This document shows, piece after piece, positions 52,223 to 61,148 of a DNA stretch of 64,000 bases. How positions within the stretch are numbered: the stretch's first letter is position 1; each line of letters starts with the position of its first letter. The DNA is taken from the NCBI RefSeq assembly GCF_020253645.1, contig NZ_JADCBG010000028.1, positions 1-64,000 on the forward strand. Direction: 5' to 3'. Made by a program: the position numbers and the translations under genes. The notes under the pieces are model-generated. The model was not told where the DNA came from and ran no database searches. It saw only the letters and a list, made by a program, of their open reading frames with translations. Source of the stretch: Phenylobacterium sp. GTDB lineage: Bacteria; Pseudomonadota; Alphaproteobacteria; Caulobacterales; Caulobacteraceae.

Positions 52223-55003
52223 TCAATGCGCATCATCCCAGTTGGCGGCGGCGCGGACGTCGACCAGCAGGGGGACGCTGAGCGCGACGGCCGGCAAGGG
52301 GGCCGTCGCCATGACCCGGCGGATGACCTCCGGGGCGGTCGAGGCTTCGGCCTCGGGCGCCTCGAAGATCAGTTCGTCATGGACCTGGAGCAGCATGCGG
52401 GTCTTCAGCCCGGCGGCGGCCAGTTCACCCGGCATGCGGATCATGGCCCGCCGGATGATGTCGGCGGAGGCGCCCTGGAGGGGGGCGTTGATGGCCGCCC
52501 GGTCGCCGAAGGCGCGCTCCGCCTGGCTGCGGGCGTGGACCGCCGGGATGTGGACGCGCCGCCCGAAGAGGGTGGTGACGAAGCCCTGCCGTCGGGCCGT
52601 CTCCCGGGCCTGGTCCATGTAGGCGCGGATGCCCGGGAAGCGCTCGAAATAGGTGCGGATATAGTCCGCGGCCTCGTCCCGGGGGATCGACAGCTGGGCG
52701 GCCAGGCCAAAGGCGGAGATGCCGTAGACGATGCCGAAGTTGATGGCCTTGGCCCGCCGGCGGGTTTCGGCCGGCATGCCCTCTATGGGAACGCCGAAGA
52801 CCTCAGAGGCCGTCATGGCGTGGATGTCCAGGCCCCTGGCGAAGGCGTCCTTCAGCTGGGGGATGTCGCCCACATGGGCCAGCAGGCGCAGCTCGATCTG
52901 GCTGTAGTCGGCGCTGATCAGGACATGGCCGGGGTCCGCGACGAAGGCCTGACGGATCTTGCGCCCCTCCTCGGTGCGGACCGGGATGTTCTGGAGATTG
53001 GGGTCCGTGGAGGACAGCCGGCCCGTGGTGGTGGAGGCCAGGGCGTAGGACGTGTGGACCCGGCCGGTGGCGGGGGCGATGGCCGCCGCCAGGGCGTCGG
53101 TATAGGTGCCCTTGAGCTTTGACAGCTGGCGCCAGTCCAGCAGGACCCTCGGCAGGGCGTGGCCTTCGGCGGCCAGCTCCTCGAGGACCGAGGCGTCGGT
53201 CCCCTGGGCGCCGGTGGCGGTGGTCCGCCGGGACTCAAGGCCCATCTGGCCATAGAGCACCTCGCCCACCTGCTTGGGGCTGCCGAGGTTGAAGGGGTGG
53301 CCCGCCAGCCGGTGGGCCTCGGCCTCGAGCTCGCCCATCCGCACCGAAAAGTCGTTCGAGAGCCGGCGCAGGCGCTCGGGGTCGACCCGCACGCCGGCGT
53401 TCTCCATGTCCGCCAGCACCGGCGGCATGGGCCGCTCGAGGGTCTCGTAGACCGTCAGCAGACCCTCCTGCCGCAGCCGTGGCCGCAGGACCTTGTAGAG
53501 TCGCAGGGTCACGTCGGCGTCCTCGGCGGCGTAGGCGGTCGCGGGCTCGAGGGCTACGTGCCGGAAGCTTTTCTGGGCCTTGCCGGTTCCCGCCACCTGC
53601 TTGAAGGGAATGGGGCTGTGGCCCAGGTGCAGGCGCGACAGCTCGTCCATGCCATGGCCGTGCAGCCCGCCCTCCAGGACGTAGCTGATCAGCATGGTGT
53701 CCTCGATGGGCGCTACGCGGATTCCGTAGCGCGACAGGACCCCCAGGTCGTACTTGGCGTTCTGGCCGACCTTGAGGACGGAGGGGTCCTCCAGCAAGGG
53801 CCGGAGCCGGTCGAGGGCTTCGGCGAGGGGGATCTGGGTCAGGTCGCCGGGGGCGTCGAGGGCGAGTCCCGGCTCGGCCTCGTGGGCCAGGGGGATGTAG
53901 CAGGCTTCGCCGGGGCCGACGGCCAGGGAGACGCCCACCAGACCCGCCGTGGCCGAGCCCAGGGCGTCGGTTTCGGTGTCGAAGGCGATGATCCCCGCCG
54001 CTCGCGCCCGGGCGATCCAGACCTCGAGCGTGGGCAGGTCTCGCACGCAGGCGTAGGCGGCGGCGTCCACCGGCTCGGACGCGGCCGTCTGGTCCGCGGC
54101 GGTCTGGACCTTTGCCGCGAGGTGCGCCCCGGCCACCCGGCGACCCAGGGTGTTGAGCTCCATCTCCTGCAGGAAGGCGGCCAGGGCGTCCGGGTCAGGA
54201 TCGGCCACAGCCAGCTCTTCGAGGGCCGAGGGCAGGGGCGCCCGGTCGTCCAGCTGGACCAGCTGGCGGGACAGGCGGATCTGCTCGGCGTGCTCCAGGA
54301 GGATCTGCCGGCGCTTCTCCTGGCGGATCTCGCCGGCCCGGGCCAGGAGGGTCTCAAGGTCGCCGTACTCGTTGATCAGCAGGGCCGCGGTCTTGACGCC
54401 GATGCCCGGGGCGCCGGGCACGTTGTCGACGGGGTCGCCGCAAAGGGCCTGGACCTCGACCACCTTGTCCGGCGGGACGCCGAACTTCTCGATCACCTGC
54501 TCAGGCCCGATCCGGACGTTCTTCATGGTGTCGAGCATGGTCACCCGCGCGCACACCAGCTGCATCAGGTCCTTGTCGGAGGAGATGATGGTGACCTCGC
54601 CGCCCGCCTCGCGGACCTGGCGGGCATAGGCGGCGATCAGGTCGTCGGCCTCGAATCCCGGCTGCTCCAGGGCGTGGACGCCGAAGGCGCGGGTGGCCTC
54701 GCGCACCAGGGGGAACTGGGGAACAAGGTCCTCGGGCGCCGGCGGGCGGTGGGCCTTGTACTCGGGGTAGATCCTGTTCCGGAAGGTCTTCTCGGAATGG
54801 TCGAAGACCACCGCCAGATGGGTCGGCGCGTCCGGCTGGGCCTTCATGTCCACCAGCAGCTTCCACAGCATGTTGCAGAAGCCGGATACGGCGCCGATCG
54901 GCAGACCGTCCGACTTGCGGGTGAGGGGCGGAAGGGCGTGGAAGGCCCGGAAGATGAAGCCGGAGCCGTCGACGAGGTAGAGGCGGAGGGGGGCGTCGCT
55001 CAT
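52223..55003 (-). CDS. polA: DNA polymerase I
   Basis: Protein of 926 residues with three domains: the 5'-3' exonuclease (1-290, LYLVDGSGFIFRAF and PGIGVKTAALLINEYG), the 3'-5' proofreading exonuclease (about 320-510, FDTETDALGS with both acidic metal ligands) and the polymerase (520-926, SADYSQIELRLLAHV, the O-helix RRRAKAINFGIVYGIS and QVHDELIFEAP). All look functional. It fills gaps in repair and lagging-strand synthesis. ATG 55003. Confidence 0.98.
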   Translation of the reverse strand: MSDAPLRLYLVDGSGFIFRAFHALPPLTRKSDGLPIGAVSGFCNMLWKLLVDMKAQPDAPTHLAVVFDHSEKTFRNRIYPEYKAHRPPAPEDLVPQFPLVREATRAFGVHALEQPGFEADDLIAAYARQVREAGGEVTIISSDKDLMQLVCARVTMLDTMKNVRIGPEQVIEKFGVPPDKVVEVQALCGDPVDNVPGAPGIGVKTAALLINEYGDLETLLARAGEIRQEKRRQILLEHAEQIRLSRQLVQLDDRAPLPSALEELAVADPDPDALAAFLQEMELNTLGRRVAGAHLAAKVQTAADQTAASEPVDAAAYACVRDLPTLEVWIARARAAGIIAFDTETDALGSATAGLVGVSLAVGPGEACYIPLAHEAEPGLALDAPGDLTQIPLAEALDRLRPLLEDPSVLKVGQNAKYDLGVLSRYGIRVAPIEDTMLISYVLEGGLHGHGMDELSRLHLGHSPIPFKQVAGTGKAQKSFRHVALEPATAYAAEDADVTLRLYKVLRPRLRQEGLLTVYETLERPMPPVLADMENAGVRVDPERLRRLSNDFSVRMGELEAEAHRLAGHPFNLGSPKQVGEVLYGQMGLESRRTTATGAQGTDASVLEELAAEGHALPRVLLDWRQLSKLKGTYTDALAAAIAPATGRVHTSYALASTTTGRLSSTDPNLQNIPVRTEEGRKIRQAFVADPGHVLISADYSQIELRLLAHVGDIPQLKDAFARGLDIHAMTASEVFGVPIEGMPAETRRRAKAINFGIVYGISAFGLAAQLSIPRDEAADYIRTYFERFPGIRAYMDQARETARRQGFVTTLFGRRVHIPAVHARSQAERAFGDRAAINAPLQGASADIIRRAMIRMPGELAAAGLKTRMLLQVHDELIFEAPEAEASTAPEVIRRVMATAPLPAVALSVPLLVDVRAAANWDDAH

Positions 55004-55054
55004 GGCCCCCATCCTAGAGGGCGGCGGCGGGCCGGTCGATCCTCGGTTGGCGGG

Positions 55055-55294
55055 TCAGTGGCCGCCCGAGACCTCGTAGACCCCGGGCGCGCCCTCGCCA
55101 TGGCCGGCGTCCAGGACGAACCTCCGGTCGCAGTACGGGCAGTCCACCGTCCCGTCGACGCCAAGGTCGAGATAGACGCGCGGGTGGCCCAGGGCGCCGC
55201 CGACGCCGTCGCAGGCCACGCGGCGGGCGTGGACGCGCACGATCTCGGGTTCGGGCGCGGCGGACGGGGCGGCGGGGATGGTCTTGCGGGCCAT
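55055..55294 (-). CDS. Zinc-finger (CHCC/NDUFS6-type) protein
   Basis: Protein of 79 residues. The Cys ligands are in VACDG, CPYCDRRF, with a late His; the HPRVYLDLG stretch is the family core. Such proteins resemble the complex I zinc subunit NDUFS6, and in alphaproteobacteria are often beside housekeeping genes. The exact function is not known. ATG 55294. Confidence 0.88.
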   Translation of the reverse strand: MARKTIPAAPSAAPEPEIVRVHARRVACDGVGGALGHPRVYLDLGVDGTVDCPYCDRRFVLDAGHGEGAPGVYEVSGGH

Positions 55295-55396
55295 GGAAGG
55301 GATCTCCCTCGCCGGGGCGCTTGGCGGCGACCCGGGCAGGCTCTAGGTATGCGAGCCGGCCTTCACCCGTCAATGCGCCGCAGCCCCGGAGACGCC

Positions 55397-56347
55397 ATGA
55401 GCCCGCCCGACTACGCCATCGAGGCCCGGAACGTGGTCAAGACCTATGCGGCGACCAAGACCACGCCCGAGATGCAGGCCCTGAAGGGTGTCGATCTCCT
55501 CGTGCCGCGCGGCTCTGTCTTCGGCCTCCTGGGTCCGAACGGGGCGGGCAAGTCGACCTTCATCAACATCCTGGCCGGCCTGGTGCGCAAGACCTCCGGC
55601 ACGGTCAAGATCTGGGGCCGGGATATCGACGAGCGCCCGCGCGACGCCCGGGCCGCCATCGGCGTGGTGCCCCAGGAGATCGCCGCGGACCCCTTCTTCA
55701 CGCCCCGGGAATCCCTCGAGGTCCAGGCCGGCATGTACGGCGTACCCCCGAAGGAGCGCCGGTCCATGGAGCTGCTCACCGCCCTGGGGCTCGCCGACAA
55801 GGCCGAGGCCTATGTGCGCCAGCTCTCCGGCGGCATGAAGCGGCGCCTGATGGTCGCCAAGGCCATGACCCACAATCCGCCCGTCCTGATCCTCGACGAG
55901 CCCACCGCCGGCGTGGACGTGGAGCTGCGCCGCCAGCTCTGGCGCTATGTGGTGGAGCTGAACCGGAAGGGCGTGACCATCGTCCTGACCACCCACTACC
56001 TGGAGGAAGCCCAGGAGCTCTGCGACCGGATCGCCATCATCAACAAGGGCGAGGTGGTGGCGTGCGAGGCCACAGGCGAACTCCTCGGCCGGATCGACAC
56101 CCGCGCCGTGGTGGTGACCCCGGAGGTCCCGGTCGAGGCCGCGCCGGCCCTCTCCGGCTTCGAATCCCGACTGCGGCCAGGCGGCGCCTTCGCCGTGACC
56201 TACCGGACCGGGGAGTCCAGCGTCGAGCAGGTCCTGGCCGCCGTCCGCGCCGCCGGCCTGTCGGTCCGAGACGTCGCCACAGAGGACCCGAGCCTTGAGG
56301 ACGTCTTCGTCGCCCTCACCTACGGCGCCGCCGAACGCGCCGGCTGA
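55397..56347 (+). CDS. ABC transporter ATP-binding protein (YadG-like)
   Basis: Nucleotide-binding protein of 316 residues. Walker A GPNGAGKST, signature LSGGMKRR, Walker B ILDEPTAGVD and the switch His in TTHYLEEA are intact. The family energises an ABC-2-type exporter (YadH-like permease). The permease gene is not in this window on either side, which is unusual. ATG 55397. It is followed by the lysozyme-inhibitor gene 19 bases later on the same strand, so they may be cotranscribed. Confidence 0.93.
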   Translation: MSPPDYAIEARNVVKTYAATKTTPEMQALKGVDLLVPRGSVFGLLGPNGAGKSTFINILAGLVRKTSGTVKIWGRDIDERPRDARAAIGVVPQEIAADPFFTPRESLEVQAGMYGVPPKERRSMELLTALGLADKAEAYVRQLSGGMKRRLMVAKAMTHNPPVLILDEPTAGVDVELRRQLWRYVVELNRKGVTIVLTTHYLEEAQELCDRIAIINKGEVVACEATGELLGRIDTRAVVVTPEVPVEAAPALSGFESRLRPGGAFAVTYRTGESSVEQVLAAVRAAGLSVRDVATEDPSLEDVFVALTYGAAERAG

Positions 56348-56366
56348 TCCGGAGGAGACAGACGCC

Positions 56367-56837
56367 GTGCTCAGATTCGCCCTGATCGCCCTCGCCCTGG
56401 CCGCCGCCTGCCCCGCAGCGGCGGGAGACCCCAACCGCATCGTGCTGAACGGGTCGGATGCAACCCTGGGCGTCAACGCCGTCGCCGACGAGGGCGAGGG
56501 AGAGGCCCGCAGCATCGGCAGCTACGCCCTGCGCCTCTACAAGGCCGGCGACCCGTCCTTCCCCTTCGACGCCTTCGTGGCGGGCGCCGTCCGGCCCCGG
56601 GACGGCGCGCTGGAGGCCCTGAAGTTTTCGGACATCGACCGCGACGGGCGGCCCGAGGTGATCGTGGTCGTCCGTTCCGCCGGGTCCGGCGGCTACCTTT
56701 CCGTCGACGCCTTCCGCTTCCAGAAGGACGCCCTGGTCCTCGCCGACTCGAAGTCCGGCCTGCCGGCCGGCGCCGACCCCGTCGCCGCCCTGTCCAGCGG
56801 GCGCAAGGGCCGCAAGTCGGGGCCTACCGGCCCCTGA
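56367..56837 (+). CDS. PliI-type lysozyme inhibitor
   Basis: Secreted protein of 156 residues with a signal peptide (1-20, ending AAAG). The core RSIGSYALRLYKAGDP, FVAGAVRPRDGALEALKF, SDIDRDGRPEVIVVVRSAGSGGYLS is the periplasmic I-type lysozyme inhibitor pattern. It would protect the cell wall against animal or invertebrate lysozyme. GTG 56367 with GGAGGAG nine bases upstream. Its end overlaps the convergent enoyl-CoA hydratase gene by 14 bases. Confidence 0.82.
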   Translation: MLRFALIALALAAACPAAAGDPNRIVLNGSDATLGVNAVADEGEGEARSIGSYALRLYKAGDPSFPFDAFVAGAVRPRDGALEALKFSDIDRDGRPEVIVVVRSAGSGGYLSVDAFRFQKDALVLADSKSGLPAGADPVAALSSGRKGRKSGPTGP

Positions 56838-57621
56838 AGACCGGCTTGCGCTTCTCGAAGAAGGCCTGGCGGGCCTCCTTGGCGTCGTCGCTGGCGAAGG
56901 CGATGCGGATGTTCGAGACCTCGTAACGCAGCTGGACCTCCGGGTCCGGGGTCTCGTAGGACTTGACCATGCCGCGCTTGAGGAGCCGCAGGGTGATGGG
57001 CGACCAGTCGCAGAGGGACTGGCAGTAGGCCTGGAAGCGTTCCTGGAAGTCGGCGTCGGCCACGGCCTCCCCGGCCAGGCCCCAGGCGACGGCCTCCTCG
57101 CCGGTGACGGTGCGGTTTTCCATCATGAAGCGCATGGCGCGCTCATAGCCCATGGCCTGGGGCAGGGTGATGGTGAGGCCCGCATCCGGCGAGCCGCCGA
57201 TCCGGGTGTAGCCGGCCATCAGCCGCGCCGAGTGGGCCACCAGGCGCACGTCGCAGGCCATGGCCAGGCCCAGGCCCGCCCCGACCGCGACGCCGTTGAT
57301 CCCGCCCACCACCGGCTTGTCGCAGGTCTTGCGCAGGGTCAGGACGAACTGGCCCACCCAGCCGATATCGTCCAGCTGGGCGGCCTGGGGCGTCAGGGGC
57401 GTATAGGGCCTGGCGCCCGGCGTCAGGTCGAGGCCCGCACAGAAGGCGTCGCCCGTGCCGGTCAGGCCGACCACCCAGACATTGTCGTCGGCGGCGGCCT
57501 CGCGCACGGCCTCGATGACGCCCCAGGCCAGCTCCAGGGAGATGGCGTTCTTCTTCTCGGGCCGGTTGAGGGTGATGTAGCGGACGTGGCCTTCGTCGCG
57601 GACGGTGACGATATCGCTCAA
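56824..57621 (-). CDS. Enoyl-CoA hydratase/isomerase family protein
   Basis: Crotonase-fold protein of 265 residues. ITLNRPEKKNAISL, AFCAGLDL, GINGVAVGAGLGLAMACDVR (oxyanion hole) and GGSPDAGLTITLPQAMG are the family landmarks. The second catalytic Glu usually in the GIxPxxG segment appears as Asp (PDAG), so the enzyme may be an isomerase or another crotonase activity. Last of four genes on the minus strand that may form an operon with a lipid or terpenoid substrate. Confidence 0.9.
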   Translation of the reverse strand: MSDIVTVRDEGHVRYITLNRPEKKNAISLELAWGVIEAVREAAADDNVWVVGLTGTGDAFCAGLDLTPGARPYTPLTPQAAQLDDIGWVGQFVLTLRKTCDKPVVGGINGVAVGAGLGLAMACDVRLVAHSARLMAGYTRIGGSPDAGLTITLPQAMGYERAMRFMMENRTVTGEEAVAWGLAGEAVADADFQERFQAYCQSLCDWSPITLRLLKRGMVKSYETPDPEVQLRYEVSNIRIAFASDDAKEARQAFFEKRKPVFRGR

Positions 57622-57653
57622 GGGAAAGCTCCTGGGGTTGGGGGGCGGGGGGA

Positions 57654-58727
57654 TCAGTCCCCAAGGGCGCCGTGCTCGATCATGTGGTCGGCGGCGCTGC
57701 CCAGCATCTGGATGAACATGTCGTCGCCCCGGGCGGTGCGGGTGACGACCATGGCGGCGAAGAAGGCGGTCAGGAAAAGAAGATAGGCGCCCTGGCCGTA
57801 GTGGCGGCGCAGGTCGGCCATGGAATAGCCGGTAACGCCGTTGGCCGTGAGCGTGTCGAGGTAGAGGGCCAGGAGCTCGTCCTCGTGCGCCCGGCGCACG
57901 TCCTCCGGCAGGGCGCCGGCCAGGAAGTAGGCCAGGTCGGTGGGTCCCGCGCCATAGGCGAAGGACTGCCAGTCCAGCACCGTCACCGGATGGCCGCCGG
58001 CCGCCGTTCCGAACATCATGTTGTCGGGGCGGAAGTCGTTGTGGGTCAGGCAGCGCGGGCCGTCATGCCTCTGGCCCAGATCGGAGTAGCGCGTGGAGAT
58101 CCATTCCCCGGCCCCGACCCATTCCGGCTTCAGCCGCTCGGCGTAGCGGTCCTTGAATCCGGCCCAGAGCATGGCCACGGCGTCATCGCTGACGGGGCTG
58201 GCCGGCGCGGCCTTCGACCCGGAGACCCAGGGCAGATCGTCGAGGCCATCGTCCCCCCAGTGCGAGGCGTGGAGGCGTCCGGCCTGCACGGTCACCAGGC
58301 GCGCCTGGTCGAGGGTGACGCCGCGCAGCTGGTCACCCTGCTCGGCGGGAGCCAGGTCCTCCATCATCAGGACGAAGTTGTGGGTCGCCTCGTCCACGTC
58401 GGTGAACCAGCAGCGCGGGGTGTGGACCAGGGCCCTGGGCGCCAGGTGCTGGTAGAAGCGGACCTCGCGCAGATAGTTGCCCAGGGCGACGCCCGTGGCC
58501 CGGCTCTCGGGGCCGGCCGAGGGGAACTTGCCCACCAGGGAGTCCGGCGCGCCCTCGCCTCGGCGGGCGTAGTCCAGGGTGAAGCGGACGCTGTCGCCGA
58601 TCTGGCCGGTGCCGACAGCCTTGGCGGTGAAGCTGCGCACCTCGGCGTCGACCCCGCCTTCGGCGAGGACGGCGGTCAGCCAGGCGGCGTCGATGTCGCC
58701 GGGTTCGCGAATGTCTGGGCGGGTCAT
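57654..58727 (-). CDS. Phosphotransferase family protein (ecdysteroid-kinase-like)
   Basis: Kinase-fold protein of 357 residues. The catalytic loop is CLTHNDFRPDNMMFG, where HNDxRxDN replaces HGDxxxxN, and the metal motif TVLDWQSFAYG follows. This pattern marks the DUF1679/ecdysteroid-kinase-like group, thought to phosphorylate hydrophobic alcohols such as sterols. The substrate here is unknown. ATG 58727 overlaps the SnoaL-like stop. Confidence 0.88.
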   Translation of the reverse strand: MTRPDIREPGDIDAAWLTAVLAEGGVDAEVRSFTAKAVGTGQIGDSVRFTLDYARRGEGAPDSLVGKFPSAGPESRATGVALGNYLREVRFYQHLAPRALVHTPRCWFTDVDEATHNFVLMMEDLAPAEQGDQLRGVTLDQARLVTVQAGRLHASHWGDDGLDDLPWVSGSKAAPASPVSDDAVAMLWAGFKDRYAERLKPEWVGAGEWISTRYSDLGQRHDGPRCLTHNDFRPDNMMFGTAAGGHPVTVLDWQSFAYGAGPTDLAYFLAGALPEDVRRAHEDELLALYLDTLTANGVTGYSMADLRRHYGQGAYLLFLTAFFAAMVVTRTARGDDMFIQMLGSAADHMIEHGALGD

Positions 58728-59083
58728 GGAAGCGGGTGCACGTAGACTTCGTTCAGGGTGATGCGGTCGCCGTCGAGGAGGACGAGGTCGAACCCTCGCA
58801 TCCGGCCCAGGGCGCCGCCCTCGCCGATGTCGCAGTACCAGCGCCCGCAGAAGCCGCCCGGGATCGGCCAGACCTCGTCCGGCGAGTAGGTCATGGGCGG
58901 CGTGGCCGCGAACAGGCCGGTCAGGTAGGCGCGCAGGGCGTCATTGCCCTTCAGGCCCGCCGCAGTCTGGGGGTCATGATAGACACAGTCGGCGGCGTAG
59001 AAGCCGCACAGCCGGTCGACATCCTTGTCGGTCCAGGCCTTCAGCCAGTCGGCGTTGTAGGCGGCGATGTCGGCGAGACTCAT
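58724..59083 (-). CDS. SnoaL-like / NTF2-fold protein
   Basis: Protein of 119 residues of the nuclear-transport-factor-2 fold, a cone-shaped pocket. ADWLKAWTDKDVDRLCGFYAADC is the family's N-terminal helix and strand, and GFCGRWYCDIGEGG the central strand. Members act as polyketide cyclases, steroid isomerases or limonene-epoxide hydrolases. In this operon it may act on the product of the monooxygenase. It overlaps both neighbours. Confidence 0.88.
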   Translation of the reverse strand: MSLADIAAYNADWLKAWTDKDVDRLCGFYAADCVYHDPQTAAGLKGNDALRAYLTGLFAATPPMTYSPDEVWPIPGGFCGRWYCDIGEGGALGRMRGFDLVLLDGDRITLNEVYVHPLP

Positions 59084-60339
59084 GCAGCGGCTCCCGGAAT
59101 GCCGAGGACCCGGTTGCGGTGAGCCTCGGTGAAGAGTTCGGCGGGGACGGTCTCCGGCCCGGCCATGACGGCGAAGGCGTGGGCCTTCAGGCCGGGATCG
59201 ACCTTGGCCCGGTCGTGCAGGTCCTTGCGGCGGGCGGCCGCCGCGGGACCGAACTCCATGTCCAGCGCGGCCTGGATCCGGGCGGTGAAGCGGAGCCGGC
59301 GCATGCGCTCCGTGCGCTCGGCGGCGTAGGCGGAGAAGTCCGGGACCCGGCCCCGGGGGACAGACGTCAGCAAGTCCGAGACGATCCGCACGTCGCGATA
59401 GGTGATGGACAGGCCGAGGCCGAGGATGGGGTCATTCCACCCGGCGGCGTCGCCCACCAGGACGGCGCCCATGGCGAAGGGCGGGTCGGTCCAGGCGTCG
59501 GCGTTGATGAAGGCGTACACGGGCCCGGCGGGTCGACCCGCGACCAGCTTCGCGTTGCCCGGGCTGCAGGACAGGGCGAAGGCGTCCAGAAACCGCCGGG
59601 CGCCGTCCGGGCCCTGGAACCGACGCGCCTGGTCGAGGGGAAAGCCGCCATAGACCCGCACCCGGCCCTGCCCCTGCGGGAAGGCGAGAAAGCCGAAGTC
59701 ACCCTCCGTGCCGATGGCCTGGGTGTCCTCGGGCCAGCCCTCGACCCCCTCGACCAGCAGGCCGGCGAACCAGTGGTGGGGCGGATCCTGGTGAAGGGGA
59801 ATCCCCGCCGCCTCGCGGACCGCCGAGGTCCGGCCATCGGCGCCCACCACGAGGGGTGCGCGGGCCATCAGGAGCTCGCCGGCGTCGTCGAAGGTCACGC
59901 GCGGATCGCCTCCGGTGCGAACCTCCGTCACTGCCACACCCCGCCGGGCGTCGGCGCCGGCGGCCTTGGCGGCGTCGAACAGGACCTGGCAGTGGACGGG
60001 ATGGCGCAGGCAGAGCGGGCCGGGCACCCCGGGGGCGAAGATGTCCAGGGGCAGGGGCGAGGCCTCGGCCGCCCTCGGCGACAGGGTCTCGTCGTAGGTG
60101 ACATGGCGGCCCAGGTGATGGCCGCCCGCCGCCATCAGGGCGTCATAGAGGCCGAGGGTGCGGGTCTCGATCACCCCCCAGGGCGCGATCCACTCGCCTC
60201 GGACCCGGTCGACAAAGATCTCGGTCTGCTCCAGCAGCAGGACCCTGCGCCCGGCGCGGGCCATCACCGCCGAGAGGGCCGACCCTCCGATGCCGCCGCC
60301 CACCACGATCAGGTCGTAGTCGCCGATCTCCCGGGCCAT
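59080..60339 (-). CDS. FAD-dependent monooxygenase
   Basis: Flavoprotein of 419 residues of the aromatic-hydroxylase/geranylgeranyl-reductase class. GGGIGGSALSAVMARAG binds FAD, VVGADGRTSAVRE is the DG motif and VLVGDAAGWNDPILGLGLS the GD motif. With the SnoaL-like, kinase-like and crotonase genes it forms a four-gene run with overlapping stops, which suggests one pathway on a hydrophobic or aromatic substrate. ATG 60339. Confidence 0.9.
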   Translation of the reverse strand: MAREIGDYDLIVVGGGIGGSALSAVMARAGRRVLLLEQTEIFVDRVRGEWIAPWGVIETRTLGLYDALMAAGGHHLGRHVTYDETLSPRAAEASPLPLDIFAPGVPGPLCLRHPVHCQVLFDAAKAAGADARRGVAVTEVRTGGDPRVTFDDAGELLMARAPLVVGADGRTSAVREAAGIPLHQDPPHHWFAGLLVEGVEGWPEDTQAIGTEGDFGFLAFPQGQGRVRVYGGFPLDQARRFQGPDGARRFLDAFALSCSPGNAKLVAGRPAGPVYAFINADAWTDPPFAMGAVLVGDAAGWNDPILGLGLSITYRDVRIVSDLLTSVPRGRVPDFSAYAAERTERMRRLRFTARIQAALDMEFGPAAAARRKDLHDRAKVDPGLKAHAFAVMAGPETVPAELFTEAHRNRVLGIPGAAA

Positions 60340-60438
60340 GGCGTCTGCTCCCGCGCGGCCTGCGCCGCGTCCGCTTCATGACCGTCATATGAAAGCCCGG
60401 CGGAGGCGGGCGCAAGGCCTCCCCGACGGCGCCGGGGA

Positions 60439-60891
60439 TCAGACCTCGCCGGCGAGGGCGAGGGCCAGGTAGTCGAGGGCCAGGACATAGCCCTGGATCC
60501 CCAGGCCCGCGATCACCCCGGTGACCCCGGCGCTCATGATGGAATGACCTCGCCAGTCGGCCTCGACCGTGCGCTTGTGGATGTTGGAGATGTGCACCTC
60601 GACCACCGGGCCTTCGCACATCTTGAGGGCGTCGAGCACGGGCGCCGAGAAGTGGCTGAAGCCGGCGGGATTGATCACCAGGCCGGCGTCCTTCCGGGCC
60701 GCCTGGATCCAGTCGATCATCTCGTACTCCCGGTTGGTCTGCCGGAAATCGAGGTCGAAGCCGTGGCGGCCGGCGGCGGCCCGGCACAGGGCCTCGACAT
60801 CGGCCAGGGTGCGCGAACCGTAGAGGTGCGGCTCTCGCTGGCCCAGCAGGTTCAGGTTCGGACCGTTCAGCACATGGACCCGGCGGCTCAT
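60439..60891 (-). CDS. aroQ: Type II 3-dehydroquinate dehydratase
   Basis: Shikimate-pathway enzyme of 150 residues. NGPNLNLLGQREPHLYG carries the catalytic Arg and Tyr, NPAGFSHFS the Asn, and VEVHISNIHKR the His. Length and order fit the dodecameric type II enzyme. ATG 60891 is chosen over a longer frame without family residues. Confidence 0.97.
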   Translation of the reverse strand: MSRRVHVLNGPNLNLLGQREPHLYGSRTLADVEALCRAAAGRHGFDLDFRQTNREYEMIDWIQAARKDAGLVINPAGFSHFSAPVLDALKMCEGPVVEVHISNIHKRTVEADWRGHSIMSAGVTGVIAGLGIQGYVLALDYLALALAGEV

Positions 60892-60983
60892 GAGGCTCTC
60901 CCGCAGAAGCGGCGCCCGGAACAGGGCGCCCATCCGGGCTTATCCGCTCGCGCGACGGTTGTGAACCTCGCGGGCCGGGATAT

Positions 60984-61020
60984 GAAAAAGGGCCGCAGCC
61001 GGTTCTCCCGGCTGCGGCCA
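60984..61020 (-). terminator. Intrinsic terminator after the outer-membrane protein gene
   Basis: A nearly perfect hairpin (arms 60991-61002 and 61008-61019, loop of five) is followed, on the minus strand, by CTTTTTC. It ends transcripts of the outer-membrane protein gene and insulates aroQ. A second long GC-rich inverted repeat lies at 61027-61066, between it and the gene's stop. Confidence 0.85.
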
Positions 61021-61148
61021 CCGAAGCCCGCTGGAGGCGTGCTCCGGTCGGAGACGCTCCAGCGGGTGGCCTTCAGGCGCTGCAACGAAGCGGAGGGCTG
61101 GGGACTGCAGGGCCGGGCTTCGTTTACGCGCAGCGCGTCAGACCCGGT

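Noticed and set aside
53159..55396. Very long plus-strand frame upstream of the ABC ATPase
   Set aside because: It is antisense to polA; the real ABC gene begins at ATG 55397.
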